This document shows, in pieces, positions 25,001 through 38,623 of a stretch of 64,000 nt of DNA (the first letter of the stretch is position 1; each line of letters opens with the position of its first letter). This stretch comes from Amphirosellinia nigrospora (lineage: Eukaryota; Ascomycota; Sordariomycetes; Xylariales; Xylariaceae), in NCBI GenBank assembly GCA_004123355.1, contig SCHM01000001.1, forward strand, positions 11,542,193 to 11,606,192. Direction: 5' to 3'. The translations under genes were made by a program, and so were the position numbers. The notes below the pieces were generated by a model, which was not told the origin of the DNA, did no database searches, and saw only the letters and a list, made by a program, of their open reading frames with translations.

Positions 25001-28000
25001 CGCAGAAGGGCCCAAAGTCCTGAACTTGTTCCAAAAGCACGTGTTATGGCGATCCGTACGGATCATACCCATATCTACACTACAGCACGAGTCTTGTCTC
25101 ATGCCCAAGAACCAATCTACTATGGTGGCTCTCTTCCCGGGGTGTACTATTACCGGGTCGGCGTGTGCAGCTACTGTAGTTGGCCCCATTTTGAAACATG
25201 CGCTTCGAGGCGGATGGATCTGGGCAGCCAAGTGTTCCCAGGTTCGTGGGTCCGACAAGTTTAACTTAGTTCATCACAATAGGAGGGGTGAGGTGGTGTA
25301 GCTTTTGAGATTTTACTCGGACCGGGTGGGTGTATTCGATTGGCCCGACTCGTTATGCGTCACCCACTTTACACCATAGGTAGTTGATAGTTACATGAGG
25401 GTAAGTTTCCGTAACGCTGTCCCCTGTGACAATCCCTCTGGGTGTCCTTGTGCTACACCCGTGGAACAAACAAGACAAACTGTGTATGAACAAAACCCAC
25501 CGACGAGAGTGTTTTAGACCCCTTCGCGCACCAATAACCCGAAGCTGATCGGGGGCATGAGGACCACACGTTGAGTTCTAGCCTAGTGTCGGTTGCGGTA
25601 TTCCCGCTTCATTCTAGGCTTCTCTGGAGCTGTATATCCGGGGTGTAAAAACCGCCGCAAGGCACATTCGAAAGGCACTCACCAGAAGGCTGGGTCCCGG
25701 TATCCAGAATATCGCACGAGAGCCTAGTTCGTTTAGTACTGTTGAGGCTACAAGAAAGCTAAGAGTGGCGATAGAACCTATCTTGGCTCCACCAATCTGT
25801 GTAGCGTTTAGACCAGCAGGAATAGTTTACTGATGGTTCACTCGGATAAGGGGCCGATCTAGTATCGGCTGCAGGCTTATAGATGCGATTCAAATTAGAC
25901 CAAGTCACTCCAAGGTAGCGGTCATCACCATCGGATGTAGGGCCTACGGGCAACTGAGTTGCACCAGTAAATACCCTAGTAAGGTAGCGTTGTATGATCA
26001 TTTCTCGACCAAACGCCTCTCAATGGATTAGGTAAGTTTGAATTCACAAACTACGCTCAGAATAAGATAGGAGAAGATTCAACTCTGCATTCGTCTGCCT
26101 AGGCGCAGTGCATATCATGTCGAGCTTATGTTTTGAACCCGGGACGGGAAGATGTTGTCTATGCCATGCCAGGAGCATACAAGAATGTTCCTTGTTCCTT
26201 GTCCTTTTCGGCCGAGATGCCGCTTACCCGGATGGCATTGTTTTTGGATGAAGCGATGGGACGATCTCGTCAGCAGGGGACTTTACTAGAGGCTCGGATC
26301 AATGTCAAGGACATATCAAGATTAAGCCCTATATATGTGATTTCTTAACGAGGAAAGTCTCTGGCCTAGGTATTGACATGGAAAAGCTTCCATGACTCAC
26401 CCCCGGATCACTTTTGATAACCAGCAATTTCACGAGCATATAAAGTGCTTAACAAGTAACGATTCGTAAACACAATAGTTTTCAATTCATCCTAGGCGAA
26501 CTTCCCATAAATAATCTGCTCCTAAGCCCGAACGTGTCAAGCTTAGTCATTTCCCGACGCGCGGAACACATATAGCATTGACAGAAGCCGGACTCAAACT
26601 TATTTGTTCCAAAGATTTGAAATAATAATTAAATAGTAGTAAATATGCTTAAGAAGGTATGTAGACAATAGTCACACGAAGATATTATTTTCGGTATTTG
26701 TTTCCCCGTAATCAGTCTCTTCGGCCCATAAGGAATGCAGCAAGCCGCCATATACCCAGCCACATCATAGCAAGTTCAAAGTACGAAGGAAATTCTGAAC
26801 CATTATCACATGCTCGTTTGAGAGCCGCAAACAAGGGAGTCATCGTGAACCACAACTGCGGTTTGCCACCCCCAGCCATTAATATGTGACCTACATCTAA
26901 CGATGTCTATAATGTTTTTTTTTCTGACGTCATACCGTTCCACGCAATTAATAGGCGTGGCAATTAACTGGCAAGATATCTGACATGTAATCCAATTCTA
27001 AACAATCTAATTATCGAGGCGACTAGCTTTTCCAGCTCAAGTTACACTCTCTCTTAATTGTAGATATCAGTTGTATACTGAAGTAGCTCCGGTGACTTCT
27101 GCTGATAGTACAGCTAATCACAGAGTGTCTGTACACAAAGGCAAGGGAGTCCCCAAGGTTAGGGATAAATGAGAAGCCCCTTCCGTAGCCCAACCAACTA
27201 TACTCCTATTTCGATGAACTCAGTTGCGTTGTCTTTTGCTAAGCAGCCTGTCATTCATTTAGGTGATGATATCTTATTCTATATGCGCCAGGGCTTACTT
27301 ACCTCTCTAAGCAAGCAAGGGATGCCCCTATTAGGGCACTCTTCCATTTTGATATTCTCACACCCTCGTCGCCCACCTTAGGCGTACAGAGAGAGTAGCA
27401 CTGCTTACGTCTGTACGCTAGTAGGCAATCCATCCCTCGTAATTGGATGCACCATCTAAGGCGGACAAGTCTCCAACGGCTGTTGTAACCCTGGTAGGAA
27501 TTCTAGCTTCAGCCACGTCATCCCATCTCCAAGCCTATGAGTTAGAACAGCCTCGTGGCCGCAAACTGCTCGGGCAAACAAAGTGAGATGTTGTCCAAAG
27601 AACATGCTGGGTATCATTGACCATTGTTCTTCTGTTTGAACATTGGGTTGTTTTAATTATTGTACGGCAATCCATAAGGGGCCCTGAGCTGATTTCGATG
27701 AAGCAATATTATGATACCGAAGTAGCGGGAGGTTGCGATTCCGCATTAGTATGCGTTATTCTCAGTATATTGCTGCCCAATGATAAGTGGAAAATGTTCA
27801 CCCCAGGTGGGCGTCAAATGCCTTGTTTCCCAAGTTCCTTTAGTTCCTCGTTCCCAGTGCTTATTCTAGAGTATGAAGTACTCATTGGACGGTGAGCGAC
27901 TGGGGGCTGACCGGTAAGTCGATGACTTATGCATGCAGCCTGTTCGGAGATTTGGTGGAACCTGCCGGGCCATAGCATGTTGCTGCATGCTGCCAATGAA

Positions 28001-29209
28001 TGTCAGACCCTTGGGCTTGAGGCCAGGATGGCATATCCATCTTGCTGATTGGGCACTTGTGCATCAGGGTGAGTTCCTAAGTATGGCATGTAGATGCTGA
28101 TACGGCCGCTGAAGCGATACGAAAGGCCACAGCATACCTAGAATGGTCACTCTACAGGAAATTTCCTCAGCGGACATTAACTGATTCTATCACGAGGTAT
28201 GGCCAGCTCACTGGAACACTCTGTGTCCATAGAGAAGGGATGGCACTTTAAGGACCGCGCACGTGTATAGGCAACGTTGGCAACGTCGGCCTCGCGTTCA
28301 GATCACCCAGCGCTCATACCGAAGCCGATGGCAGTACAATCCACCGGTTCTCAAGCCAGTGGATCCCCTACGAAGCTGAGGCGGTAGCGTTTGAGAGATG
28401 ATATGGGCGAGGAATTGTGTAAATATGATTTTCAAGCTGTGCCACACGTTGGCTTGAAGCGGACACGTGCATCGTGGGTGAGGCGGGCAGTGCTATGCAC
28501 ACGCGCTTAGCATGCTATTCACGCCGCAGTAGGACCGTTATTTTGATAGGCCGGTAGCGGATAGTTGTTAGATTTTGAATGAGCATCATGTACTGTACAC
28601 TAAGTCGGCTAGCCAGACGGCTTAGATGAGTATCTTAAGCCCACCTGCTCTTCGATGTGGTTGGAGGGAGCCCTTTTGTTTGACTAACCGTTGGGACTAA
28701 ATTCTAGAGCCCAACCCTTAGAGACGGCTGGGTTCTCTGTACGATAGTTAGACTACATATACCTAAATGTATTGCTTTTGCCATGGCTGTAAATTTGAAT
28801 AGTCACATAATCTGTAGCAACTAGAAATTATCCATTTATAGATTTGTTCGGAAAGTTAGAGTAATGAGTACCTGTTTATGCTGATGGGTCCTAGATTTCA
28901 GCCGGGATTTCGGATATTGCAACGCCAAGTTGTTAGTGCTGACAAATTTCGTCCGCGCTCGGCCGAATACCTTGGCATCATCTTTAGGGGATTGGCTATC
29001 CTTAACTAACGCCAATATGTATTTTCGCTTCAATTGTCTGACTGACTTTGTCCTACTGCCTTACGGATGATTTTATACGAGCTATCGTTGATTGTGCTTT
29101 ACTACTTGGTACAGGCAATTTAGTTGTGGCTTTGATATAGAGCCAATACGTTTGTTGCACGTAGTGGAACTGCTATTGGATACACAACTAGACAGACAGT
29201 TCTGCCTCA
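22096..29209. other. 7.1-kb region with no recognisable gene
   Basis: Only short overlapping frames in all phases. None has motifs, intron-linked continuation or a clear start context. An ATGT tetranucleotide run lies near 23853-23868 and several TAGGTA-type motifs occur. Upstream of the regulator gene it may hold promoter sequence. A gene with many introns or heavy decay could be missed by eye. Confidence 0.5.
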
Positions 29210-31812
29210 ATGTCATCAGCACGGCGTCTCCCTGTCCGCGGTGCGGATGGAGTTACCCCTGAACCGAAGCGAAGGAAAGTCCGCAAAGGAACACGCAGTT
29301 GCTGGGAATGTGAGTGTGAACCCCTTGTGGAATTTTGGAGAGGGCGGTTTTGATGTGAACCCGAATAAATAGGCAGAAGGCGGAAGATCCGATGCTTGTA
29401 TCCTTCAGAAGACGCTGCAATTTGTGCCAATTGCGAATCTCGTGGCTCGACTTGCGTAAGCCAAGAGTTCACAGACGAACAAGCTTCAACGCCTGATCGA
29501 CGGGTAACGCAACGTCTTGGACGTGTTGAAGAAATGCTTGAGAAGTTGGTCGAAAAGATAATGCCGGACTCTTATAATGCCAGCCGAGCGCGCCCCACGA
29601 GCACTTCGCCCGCTTCGGCCGACGCTGTTGAACCGGAGTCCGACGACGGCGGTGCGTGCTCATTCTCCGTTGGCAAACCTCCCATGTTTGATGTCCTTGT
29701 ACCTCTACAAAACTGTAACGAGGCATCTGGTACCATTTGTCCCTCATTGGATGACCTCCCAACGCCAGCACCCAGCCAAGCCGAGATACCTGCGCTAGGC
29801 GCCAAGTACGGGCGTGTGTCGAAAACGTTGTACGATTTATTACCTTGCCAGCAGGATGTCGACACCATCATTGCAGCGAGCTCAGGAGCCAGCTTTGTCA
29901 TTAGTTTCTTCTCGCGATACAAGGATGTAGCTGCCGGACGAACCGTTAAGCCGTCCTCTCTGTGTGTTCCTCCGGAGCCGTCTTCACACCCAGCTGTGAT
30001 TGCGAGGCGATTGCTGCAGCTCACAAACTGTCTCCAACAAATTCAGCCTTCAACACCGCTTAAGCTCGTTACAAAAGAGTCTACTCGTTGCCTAATGGTT
30101 AAATATGTCTCAATAGTCTCAGACTTAGTGGCTTACAACGACGACCTTGTGGTTATGCGGAAGGGTTAGAGACTCTGGCTCTGATCTCGCTATATCATGC
30201 CAACGCCGGCAACCTACGGAAATCATGGCTCATGCTCCGCCGCGCAATATCTGTGGCACAGCTTATGGGCGTTGATCGATCAGGTGATAAACCGATAAAG
30301 TCTGCTGATCCAACGTCCAACCTCTCAATTCAGCTCAGTGGAAAGGCACTTTGGTTCCGTCTCAACTTCACAGACCGGTATTTGTCTCTTCTTTTGGGAC
30401 TTCCAGCTGGCACGGACGACAACTCTTTCTTGGGCAACGACCCTGACGACGAGCCGATGGATAAGCTAGAGAAACAGCACACGGTTGTCATGGGTGCTAT
30501 AATTAAGCGCAACTCTAGTAAAGGTGATGCGTCGTTTGGTATGACACAAGCCATTGATTGCGACCTCGAAACAGCAGCACGAAGTGTTGCGTCCGACTTC
30601 TGGCAGCTCCCACCAGCCAATACCTTGGCGGATATAGGGCCCGTAGAACGCATGCACACTAGTAAGTAGTTCTTGTTATTTGTTTTTCTTCGTCTTGCTC
30701 GAGCCGTTTCAAGCGCATTTTCAAGCGCATAAAGGGGCATTTCCAGAGCTGAATCATGCCTTGCAAGTGTTCTGAGCTTTTGAAGCCTACGCATGCCGCC
30801 CTTAGGATCCCAATCGCTAACTAGAAGTGTTGTAGTATCGCAACTGATGTTACAGATGAATCATCATAACCTTCTCATTCTGCTCCATCTCCCTTATATG
30901 CTTCGTGACCCAAAAGAACGGCGCTGGGACTATAGCAAGGCGACCTGCATAAGTTCATCACGACAACTCCTACGCGCGTTCATAATTTTTCGCAAGGTAA
31001 ACAATGCGTCTAATACATGCCGGCACACGGATTATGGCGCACTCACAGCGTCTATGACTTTGCTCCTCGGATACCTGGATCCGAAGCTACAGGCGCGCGA
31101 CCAGGCCACGACCGCGAAGAGAGATGCAGACCGCACGTTAATTCAAGATGCGCGTGCCCAACTCCAGCAGATGGCTGATTTGAATGGCGATAAACTTGCA
31201 CGCGAAGCCGCCTCCATCATTAGTCGTCTTCTGCCTTTATTAAGCCCGGAACTGATAACCAATTGCGGCGGTGGCAGCGAAGGGCGGGCAAACGAAGGTA
31301 GTGGCGAAGGGTCAGCGATTCACCTCGAAATCCCGTACTTGGGGACGATTAATATCAATCCATCTGCCAATACCCAGAATCCTCAGCATGACGTACAACC
31401 GCATGCCCACTCGATACCAGCCTCGCCACCCGTCATTGATGCCAATACTAATCCCGACGCCAACATGAACCAACACGACTATGTTGATTATCCGAGTACT
31501 CACACACTCTCCCACAGTACCGCACCAGTCACGACAAACTGGGACACACCATCAACTCAACAACACGCTGCCCCTGCTGAAGGAGTTCAGGCCGAGGGAT
31601 CTCACTTATTGTCAATCCCTATGGAATATAGTCAAGATTCAAACTCATACGATGACTTTAACGGACTTCCGCCCATGATGCAATTTGAGTGGTCGCAAGC
31701 ACATCTCGCCCACCCAGAGCTAGCAGCCGAAGCCGACGAGTGGACATTCCAGGGATTTGACACAACGTACTTTGAAAGCCTATTTTCATCTGGTGCACAA
31801 GGCCTTGGATGA
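29210..31812 (+). CDS. Zn2Cys6 fungal transcription factor, one frame break
   Basis: DNA-binding regulator of transcription, nuclear. Exons 29210-29309, 29373-30661 and 30806-31812. The first intron (GTGAGT donor, AATAG acceptor) splits the first zinc-binding motif; after splicing CWECRRRKIRC and CANCESRGSTC complete the six-cysteine cluster, preceded by a basic KRRKVRKGTR region. Downstream lies a fungal-specific regulatory domain (EGLETLALISLYHANAG; RWDYSKATCISSSR; CRHTDYGALTAS), then an acidic/Gln-Asn-rich tail suited to activation. One base is missing at about 30155 (GTGGTT-ATGCGG). Adding it gives exactly 798 codons with all splice phases consistent, so this is a single isolated lesion or sequencing error. 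It is the gene next to the cellulose-degradation enzymes and convergent with the dehydrogenase gene (196 bp apart). A role in controlling them is inference. Confidence 0.8.
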
Positions 31813-32008
31813 GAATGAAGTGGAAAATAGCCAGGTATTAACGGTTATGACGTGGTGGAATAGGCACGGGAATGAAGAAACGGCCACTCCGTTTTTTCTA
31901 GAGCAAATAATAATTTATGCTGTCTCTCGATAACGCGACACTTTGTACAATAACTGACTGTACCCTTTTCGCAACATAAGCATAATAGGATCATTCCTTC
32001 GTCATATC

Positions 32009-34929
32009 TCATGTATAGGGAATCAGACTTGGCTGATGATAAGCCACTATCGGGTGATGATGACGGCACCCTTCCTTCGAGACACGGCCTTGGCTTTGGG
32101 TCCGTTCTCCAGTGAATATTCTCGTAGCGGCGTTCTCCGCTGCTGTGACGATCATCGCGGAGGGGTTCGCTGTGACCATGCCCGGGAATATGGATCCATC
32201 GACCAAAAAAGATTATCCGTGCCGATACCTTGGTATCAAGATCCACCACAGCTGTGCCATTTGCGTTTCGGCCATCGTCCAATCCCATTTTGTTTGTACC
32301 TGCGAGAGTCAAGCATTAGCTGCATCTGGAGCTTTATCGCCTGATTGGTAGAGCCGAGGGCAGACTTACCCAGCCAGTGGTTCGCACGACGCTTAGCAGC
32401 GCTTACTACGATACCATCTACGTAGTCTTTGGTTGTCTGGTTCGCTGGTGGGAAAGAGAATTTGAGGTTTGGGTATCCTGAGAGAGCCTTGCGGATACCA
32501 TCAATACTGGCGATGACGGCGAGCTTGTCGTTTTCGTCCTTAAGGTACGGAGCGTCCGATACAAAGGTGTCTAATCCCTGTCGGATGGTCATGCGACCAC
32601 GAGAGGTAGAACCACGGCCGAGGTACTGACTCATGATCATTGTGCCTGACATTGATAAGCTTTTGCCTTAACAATTATCACACGGTTGCACTCACTGTTG
32701 CTGCCGGTCTGGTCGGCTCCTTCGATACGTGCCGTCCATTGGAATTGACGTATTTTACCGTCGGCCCCGAGACTTCCTCCAGAACTACATGGTATGTTAA
32801 TCTAATGTGCTGAAGATAAGGAGAGGCGAGATCACATACTACGGGTCGATATTGGGAGCAGACTGCGCGAGAATGCCGCTGCGATTTGCTAAACCTAGGT
32901 TAGAAACTCTTATCAATCAAAGCTTTTATCGCTACTTACAGAGATAGGCCGATCGGTCCGAAGGAATAGGCTTGGTCCAAGCCTCGTAGAAGTCGTAGAA
33001 GATGACATCTGGGTGGGTGATAAAAGTATCGGTCTGCGGCGGAACTATTAATAACCGGCTCACAGAGTTTCCCAGCTATACTCACGTTGACATGATCAAC
33101 AAGTTGTAACCGACAGGTAGATTGATCCACGCGTCGTCACTGACCATGGACGGGCCATCCGTTGACGACTTAACCACTTCTAACTGGTCCTTGGGCCAAT
33201 CCCACCTGAGAATCATCAGTCACCTATTGCAGGGAGGAAAAGACAGAGGTCTTACTTCGCATCAAGAACTTGGCCGAGCCAAAAGTTCCAGCAGATACAA
33301 TTACGCGCCCAGTGTTAGGCGTGACAGAGACTGTGCCATATTTATCTTGCCCGACCGTGCAGTCCAGCTCGACACCGGTTATTTGTCCACCAGTTCGAAG
33401 TGCTCGACGAGCTGGAGTGTTCATCCAAAGCTGGAAATTGTCCCTCTCAGCTGCCGTCTTCAGGTACGTGGCCATTGGTCCCGTCCGCTCGCCTCCGGAG
33501 AACATGTACGTTGTGGGACCGTAGGTACGGTTCTTTGCGCCAGGGAGTTGTTTGGGACGTCAACTGCTGTCCAACCACCCTTCTTCAACGCCGAGCTCAG
33601 AAGGTTAACCCCTTGCGACAAGTACACTTTTCCGTCGACAGATGGTTTAGTGGTTCCAGGAATGCGCTGGAATACCTTCTGGGTGGCAGCCTTCAAATCG
33701 GCGTCGTGCCATCCGGCGGGGAGTTTTCGTCCCAGTCCTTGGGGTTGGCCTACTCCTCATTAACACATAATCTAACCCGATGATCAGAGTTGGGAATTAC
33801 CTTCCACCAAAGCCCGGCATTCACGGCAGTGCCACCGCCAAGAACACAGCCGGCCATCTGATCTGTGTCCTTGCAAGCGACGCCAGCGGAGTCGACCCAG
33901 ATCTGGTTGCAAAGGCCAGGCACATCGAAACGAGTGAGGTCAGTCTTCTCAAGCCAAAGCGGTTTCATGTTTCCACCCCACATGCCCAAGGACGGAGGGC
34001 CTTTCTCGAGGAGAAGGACACTATGTCCCTTTTCACTGAGGCGATCTGCCATGGGAATACCACCAGCACCGCCACCAATGATGATGTAGTCGAATGTTTG
34101 GTTGGCCATTTCTGGATGGCAGCTACCAATTGGGTCAGGAGTCGGGTCCCCATCACCGGGGTCGGAGTGCCACAGTCCCCAGGTACCACTCTCGTTGCCT
34201 TCTCAGCCCAAGTATCATACGAGTCCTTCACAACGGTGTCCAGAGGCGCACCAAACTGGCCAAAAGCATCGTGTTGCTTGACAGTAATCTGCGAAGGACA
34301 ACTGGGGTTAGTGGGCGCGGTTTTTGAAGAAGCACGTCCGAGAACGAAAAAGCCCGAAGTGTTTGAACGCTTCCTGTTGCGCCGTTGTGGTCCCAGGAGA
34401 AACAGCCCTGACACCGGTATATAAGCTCGAAACCGGTATCGGTTACCGTGGACGATATTTGCGTCAATTGGCTTGTCCCTTATACTCTTCGGAAGGCTAT
34501 ATCCAGTCGCGTATCGGAATGATGTCAAGACCTCGTCTCCGTTGGCCCAGGCAACTAATAACAGGGCTTGTGTCATTTGTCCGGACTCGCCCAGAGACAA
34601 ACCGCACCAGCCCGTCGAACATTTCTATAATACGTTCAGCCCATGGCCATTTGAATCGTTCCCAGGGCCCAATAACGTACCAGATTCCGACGAACTCTGT
34701 GGCGTCGGTAGTTAGGGCATCGCCAGGTAGTGTCAAACCGATGGTCATATCACCCTGTACCATGTTCCGAATTCTATCCCGTGGCGGGGTCGGTATACGG
34801 GACCGGCTCCTGGGCGAGGCATGTTCGAAATGCTGGTGACAGTTAGGATTGCTCGAGCTTAGCTATATCGCGTCACTTACAAGCAGCGACGGCTAGAACC
34901 GCAGTCGCGATGCGTGAAACGCTCGGCAT
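32009..34929 (-). pseudogene. cdh: Cellobiose dehydrogenase (haem domain plus GMC flavin domain), multiple frame breaks
   Basis: Secreted flavocytochrome that oxidises cellobiose and passes electrons through its haem domain to LPMOs. ATG 34929 opens a signal peptide (MPSVSRIATAVLAVAA), then a GTAAGT intron. Haem domain: TLPGDALTTDATEFVG, GQMTQALLLVAW (Met ligand), YRCQGCFSW (disulfide Cys) and QHDAFGQFG (likely His ligand). Flavin domain: IIIGGGAGGIPMADRLSEKG (dinucleotide fold), GCVLGGGTAVNAGLWW, FSGGERTGP, NHWLG (catalytic His) and FPGMVTANPSA. All parts are in family order with several short introns, but at least six frame changes are needed, for example near 34780, 34465, 34350, 34140, 33540 and twice within about 32180-32200. 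No CBM1 at the C-terminus. It is divergent from the AA9 gene. Identity is firm; as written no functional enzyme can be made. Confidence 0.82.
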
Positions 34930-37536
34930 CTTGAGGCCAATCAGAAAGCGTCCAGTACCATAAGAAAGACGAGTCAGTTACCCTCTCAAAAGCCTGAGCG
35001 GTTCGTCACCTATTTAATATCATTGCGACGGCTTACCAAGAGAGCTAGGCTCGCTCCGCAGTTCCGGTAGGGCCACAAGGTCAGCCACATCCTGAGGAAC
35101 CCTGTTGGTGAATCCGAGGGCCACAGACATGGGCTCGATTCGGGAGCCCGAGCCGGCCCTTTGAATGGCTCATTTTGTGGCCCGCATGAGATATAGCGTA
35201 TCGGAACTATCCGGAAAGAAGAAGACAGATAAAGTTGCCCAGGTCGTTTTTGCGGAGGAAGCTGACAAGACATCCGACTGGCCAGGATAGGCGATAGCCG
35301 CTTGAGGCTGTCAGCCGGGAAGCTATAGATTCGGGGGCAATAGAACAAGTCAAATGAAACGCGGAAGTATAGTCCTGATGAGCCTGGAAGCTAAGCGGCT
35401 CAAGTCCATTGTCTTGTTCTAACTAGATTGCCTGTGCCGATAGGCACCCGGTAGCTTGGGGCACATATGCTCCCCTGAACGAAGATCAATCGAATTCATT
35501 TTGTTCAATGCTTCGATTGTGCTTGTTGCCGTTCTTCAAGTGCAGCATTGCAAGTGTGCAATCGAGTAATACCACTCTTCTCATACGACACTGACAATCA
35601 GTACCGGGAAGAGGGATTGGGGAAGTTCCCAAAGCCTCAAACATTCGGGGAACCTACGCTACACAGCTAACTTCGGCTGAATAGTGCTACCGAGCGACGA
35701 CTCTGCATGCATCCAAAGGAACGGTTCTGCGGCGGGACCGCATACAATGTGCAATTCTCCGCTGCCCAGGGGTTCCCCGCAGACATTGAAAACAACTCAT
35801 CTAAGTAAACCGAGATCCTCCCCGCAACGTTACCGATATCGCCTTAGAGCCTAAGATCAAGCGGCCTGGCAAGAATGGCCTGTCTTGAATAACAGCAACC
35901 CCGGATTCCTGCTGACTTATGCAAGATATAGCGGTTTTCTCCGCGCGAATACTAACGAGTCTCCATCTTGGCAGGCCAAATCCGTAATTGATTAACGCGT
36001 GATCTGGATAAATGGGCGCCAAACGCTCCTCTGAGGCTCTTAATTAAACGTGTCAGCTACATGCCAATTAATGCTGCTCAGCCTATATTCGGAGAGCTCC
36101 CTCCTTGACTTCTCATTTGGCAAGCCCCGTAGTAGATCAGTAACCCATCGCATAGGAAACGCCTTCGCCTCAGCAACTTTACATGTCACCTTGAATCACT
36201 AAGCGCTCACATAATTATTTCGAATCATCTCATCGGCTTCTAGGGCCGAAATGATGTTCTGCTCGCCTGCGCCCATACTGTGGCGAGTAATTCACCACGA
36301 CGTACAGATCTTCCGTCATTTACGGAGCCGGCGATCATGCATAGCCCTGATTTGCAGTTTACGATGATGAGTTAGTTCATAACGCTGAATAATGGCACAC
36401 CCATAGCGCGCCATCGCGTTGGTTCTAGTAACAGTTACAGAACGACATTACTGTTGCCGTATATTCGCTCCCGGTTATGACCAAAGCTCAGTACGGGATA
36501 TTTACTCGCGGAATTATACATCATAATGGTGCCATGTTCTCAGTGACCATGCTGACATATGGCTACCGCCCGCCGCACTTTGGAGATTCGGAAAGCAAGT
36601 TTCCATCTTACATATCTCCTTGGCGAGGTATTTCGTTTCTATCCTAGACTATCGGGAGACGGACGACAAGGAGTAATATACTCGTATACAACTTACCGCC
36701 GGTTAAGCTTTGAGCATTTGGTATTTCCCGGTAAACCACAACATATATAGGTGCTTGAGAACAGCCACATTCGATTTCATGCCGTAAGTGAACCACAGAC
36801 GCACAGCCACACTAGGGTTTGACAGCATAAGTTCCTAGATATAGAAGTTAAATAATCTAACGCAAGACCAATACATGATTAGAACTATTAACTTGAGACA
36901 TAGATCCGGTGATCTTTATTTGTCCAAGGCTTACCTGTGAGCGAACTCATCTATAGGCACAGGTATGTCTGTCAATGAAGTATAGGAAGGCGATATATGG
37001 GTCGCAACATAGTAATGATTATCATGCTCTTATCACTCTTCCTACGTTTTCTTCTGAGCGTCATCAGCCGAGTTTACAGCTAGAAGTATTATGTATTTGT
37101 GTGCGTTAATTGGTTATGGAGAGCTAGGGTAATACATGAACCTCCAATCAATATCAAGCCGCCTCGCTGACGTACCATGGTTCCTCGAAGAACTATAAAG
37201 TTTAATTCAAAGGTTATTACTTTTATGTTAATGCCGATTGGGCTGTAGAGACTCAACCTAACCCAGGCTCTTGGCCCATTTACTCGCAGCCTTGGTGCCG
37301 ATGGGCCAGACCGTTTTCTATAGAATAAAGTCGAGAAGGGGTCACAATATCAGCAGTGGACTATCAACTGCCGAGGACCACGGAGGCTACCATCCCCGCA
37401 TGTGAAGTCAGATGGCATGACGTTGAAAGAAGGTTCGGCGACGAACGATATATACCATCAATGTCTGCATCGCCCAGTTCTCATTACGTTGTAGTTAGGA
37501 AAACACGTACTTGACATTTACACCACTCTGCACAAG
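34930..37536. other. 2.6-kb divergent promoter region between dehydrogenase and LPMO genes
   Basis: Shared upstream region of the divergent genes. Two CCCCGC hexamers (near 35775 and 35820) fit the CreA carbon-repressor consensus, which is short enough to occur by chance. No gene recognised inside. Confidence 0.45.
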
Positions 37537-38623
37537 ATGAAGGGCTTCATCAAGGCTACTGTTTCGGCGGTTCTGGCTGCACAGACCGTCTCGGGGCATT
37601 ATATTTTCCAAGCCCTAGGCAAAGGTGCCGCTAAAGGCACAGCCTATGAGTTTGTGCGCCACAATACGAACCAGAATTCTCCTGTAACTGGTGCGTTTAA
37701 ACACTCCCTTTTGATACTAGTGTGGCACTCTAATACAGACTATAGATCTCTCTTCGAATGATCTTCGATGCAATGTTGGCGGTGCCACTGGCGGAAGCAC
37801 GAGCACCCTGGCGATGAACGCTGGTGACCAGTTCACATTTAGTCTCGACCAGGCTGTGTATCACCAGGGGCCAGTCTCATTGTTGGTTAACCCCCTTTGA
37901 GGAGCAGTATGGAATATATAAACGGTCAACACTAATAAAATTCTAGGTACATGTCGAAGGCCCCTGGGACGGCGGCAGACTATGATGGTAGTGGAGATTG
38001 GTTTAAAATTTTCGATTGGGGTATGCTGTTACACATGAGATGAGTGTATGAGTCCATCCCTAACTCAAAGTGCAAACAGGCCCGAAGTTCGGAGGTGGTC
38101 AGGCACAATGGACCATGACAGGTACGAAAACTACCTAGAAAAATGATGTTTCTTGTGCAAGGTATTGACATAAATATCAGGCACCTACTCCGGAAACATC
38201 CCTAAGTGTATCCCAGATGGCGAGTATCTTTTGAGGATTCAGTCTCTTGCAATGTGAGTAATTCTTAGAACTAATTTCTTCTTTTTTGCCGACTTTTAGA
38301 GCATGATATTTCTCTTTTGGGACAAAGGAGTGTTCAGAAGCTTCTTTTGAAACTCAAATAACTGAGCTCCAAATGGCCGTAACTGACTTCGATTGTTGTT
38401 GAACAGCCACAACCCCGGCGCTACTCCACAATGGTATATCAGCTGCGGACAAGTCAAAGTCTCTGGAGGCGGAAGCACGACCCCTTCACCGACAGCCAAG
38501 ATTCCTGGTGCCTTCAAGGCGACCGATCCTGGTTACACCGCAAACATCTACAGCAACTTCAATAGCTATATAGTGCCCGGTCCCTCGGTTTTACCTGCTA
38601 AGGAGGCTCATGAGTTGGCTTAG
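37537..38623 (+). CDS. AA9 lytic polysaccharide monooxygenase
   Basis: Secreted copper enzyme that oxidatively cleaves cellulose, using electrons from cellobiose dehydrogenase or small reductants. Six exons: 37537-37690, 37746-37881, 37947-38020, 38080-38121, 38181-38253 and 38407-38623. They keep one frame for 231 residues. The 20-residue signal peptide ends at VSG so that His21 becomes the N-terminal copper-binding His. The second copper His is in [10 protein letters not shown], and the [13 protein letters not shown] motif supplies the second-sphere His/Gln and axial Tyr. The second intron has a rare GTTGGT donor. No CBM1 follows. The ATG fits a CACAAGATG context and the start of the signal peptide. 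It lies between the dehydrogenase and GH5 genes, both of which have broken frames, yet this gene is clean. Confidence 0.93.

Noticed and set aside
24947-25301. Three overlapping frames of about 100 codons
   Set aside because: Frames in three phases over the same DNA with no motif or start context; chance openness.
33122-34424. Several 120-210-codon plus-strand frames
   Set aside because: Antisense to cellobiose dehydrogenase segments that carry clear motifs on the minus strand.
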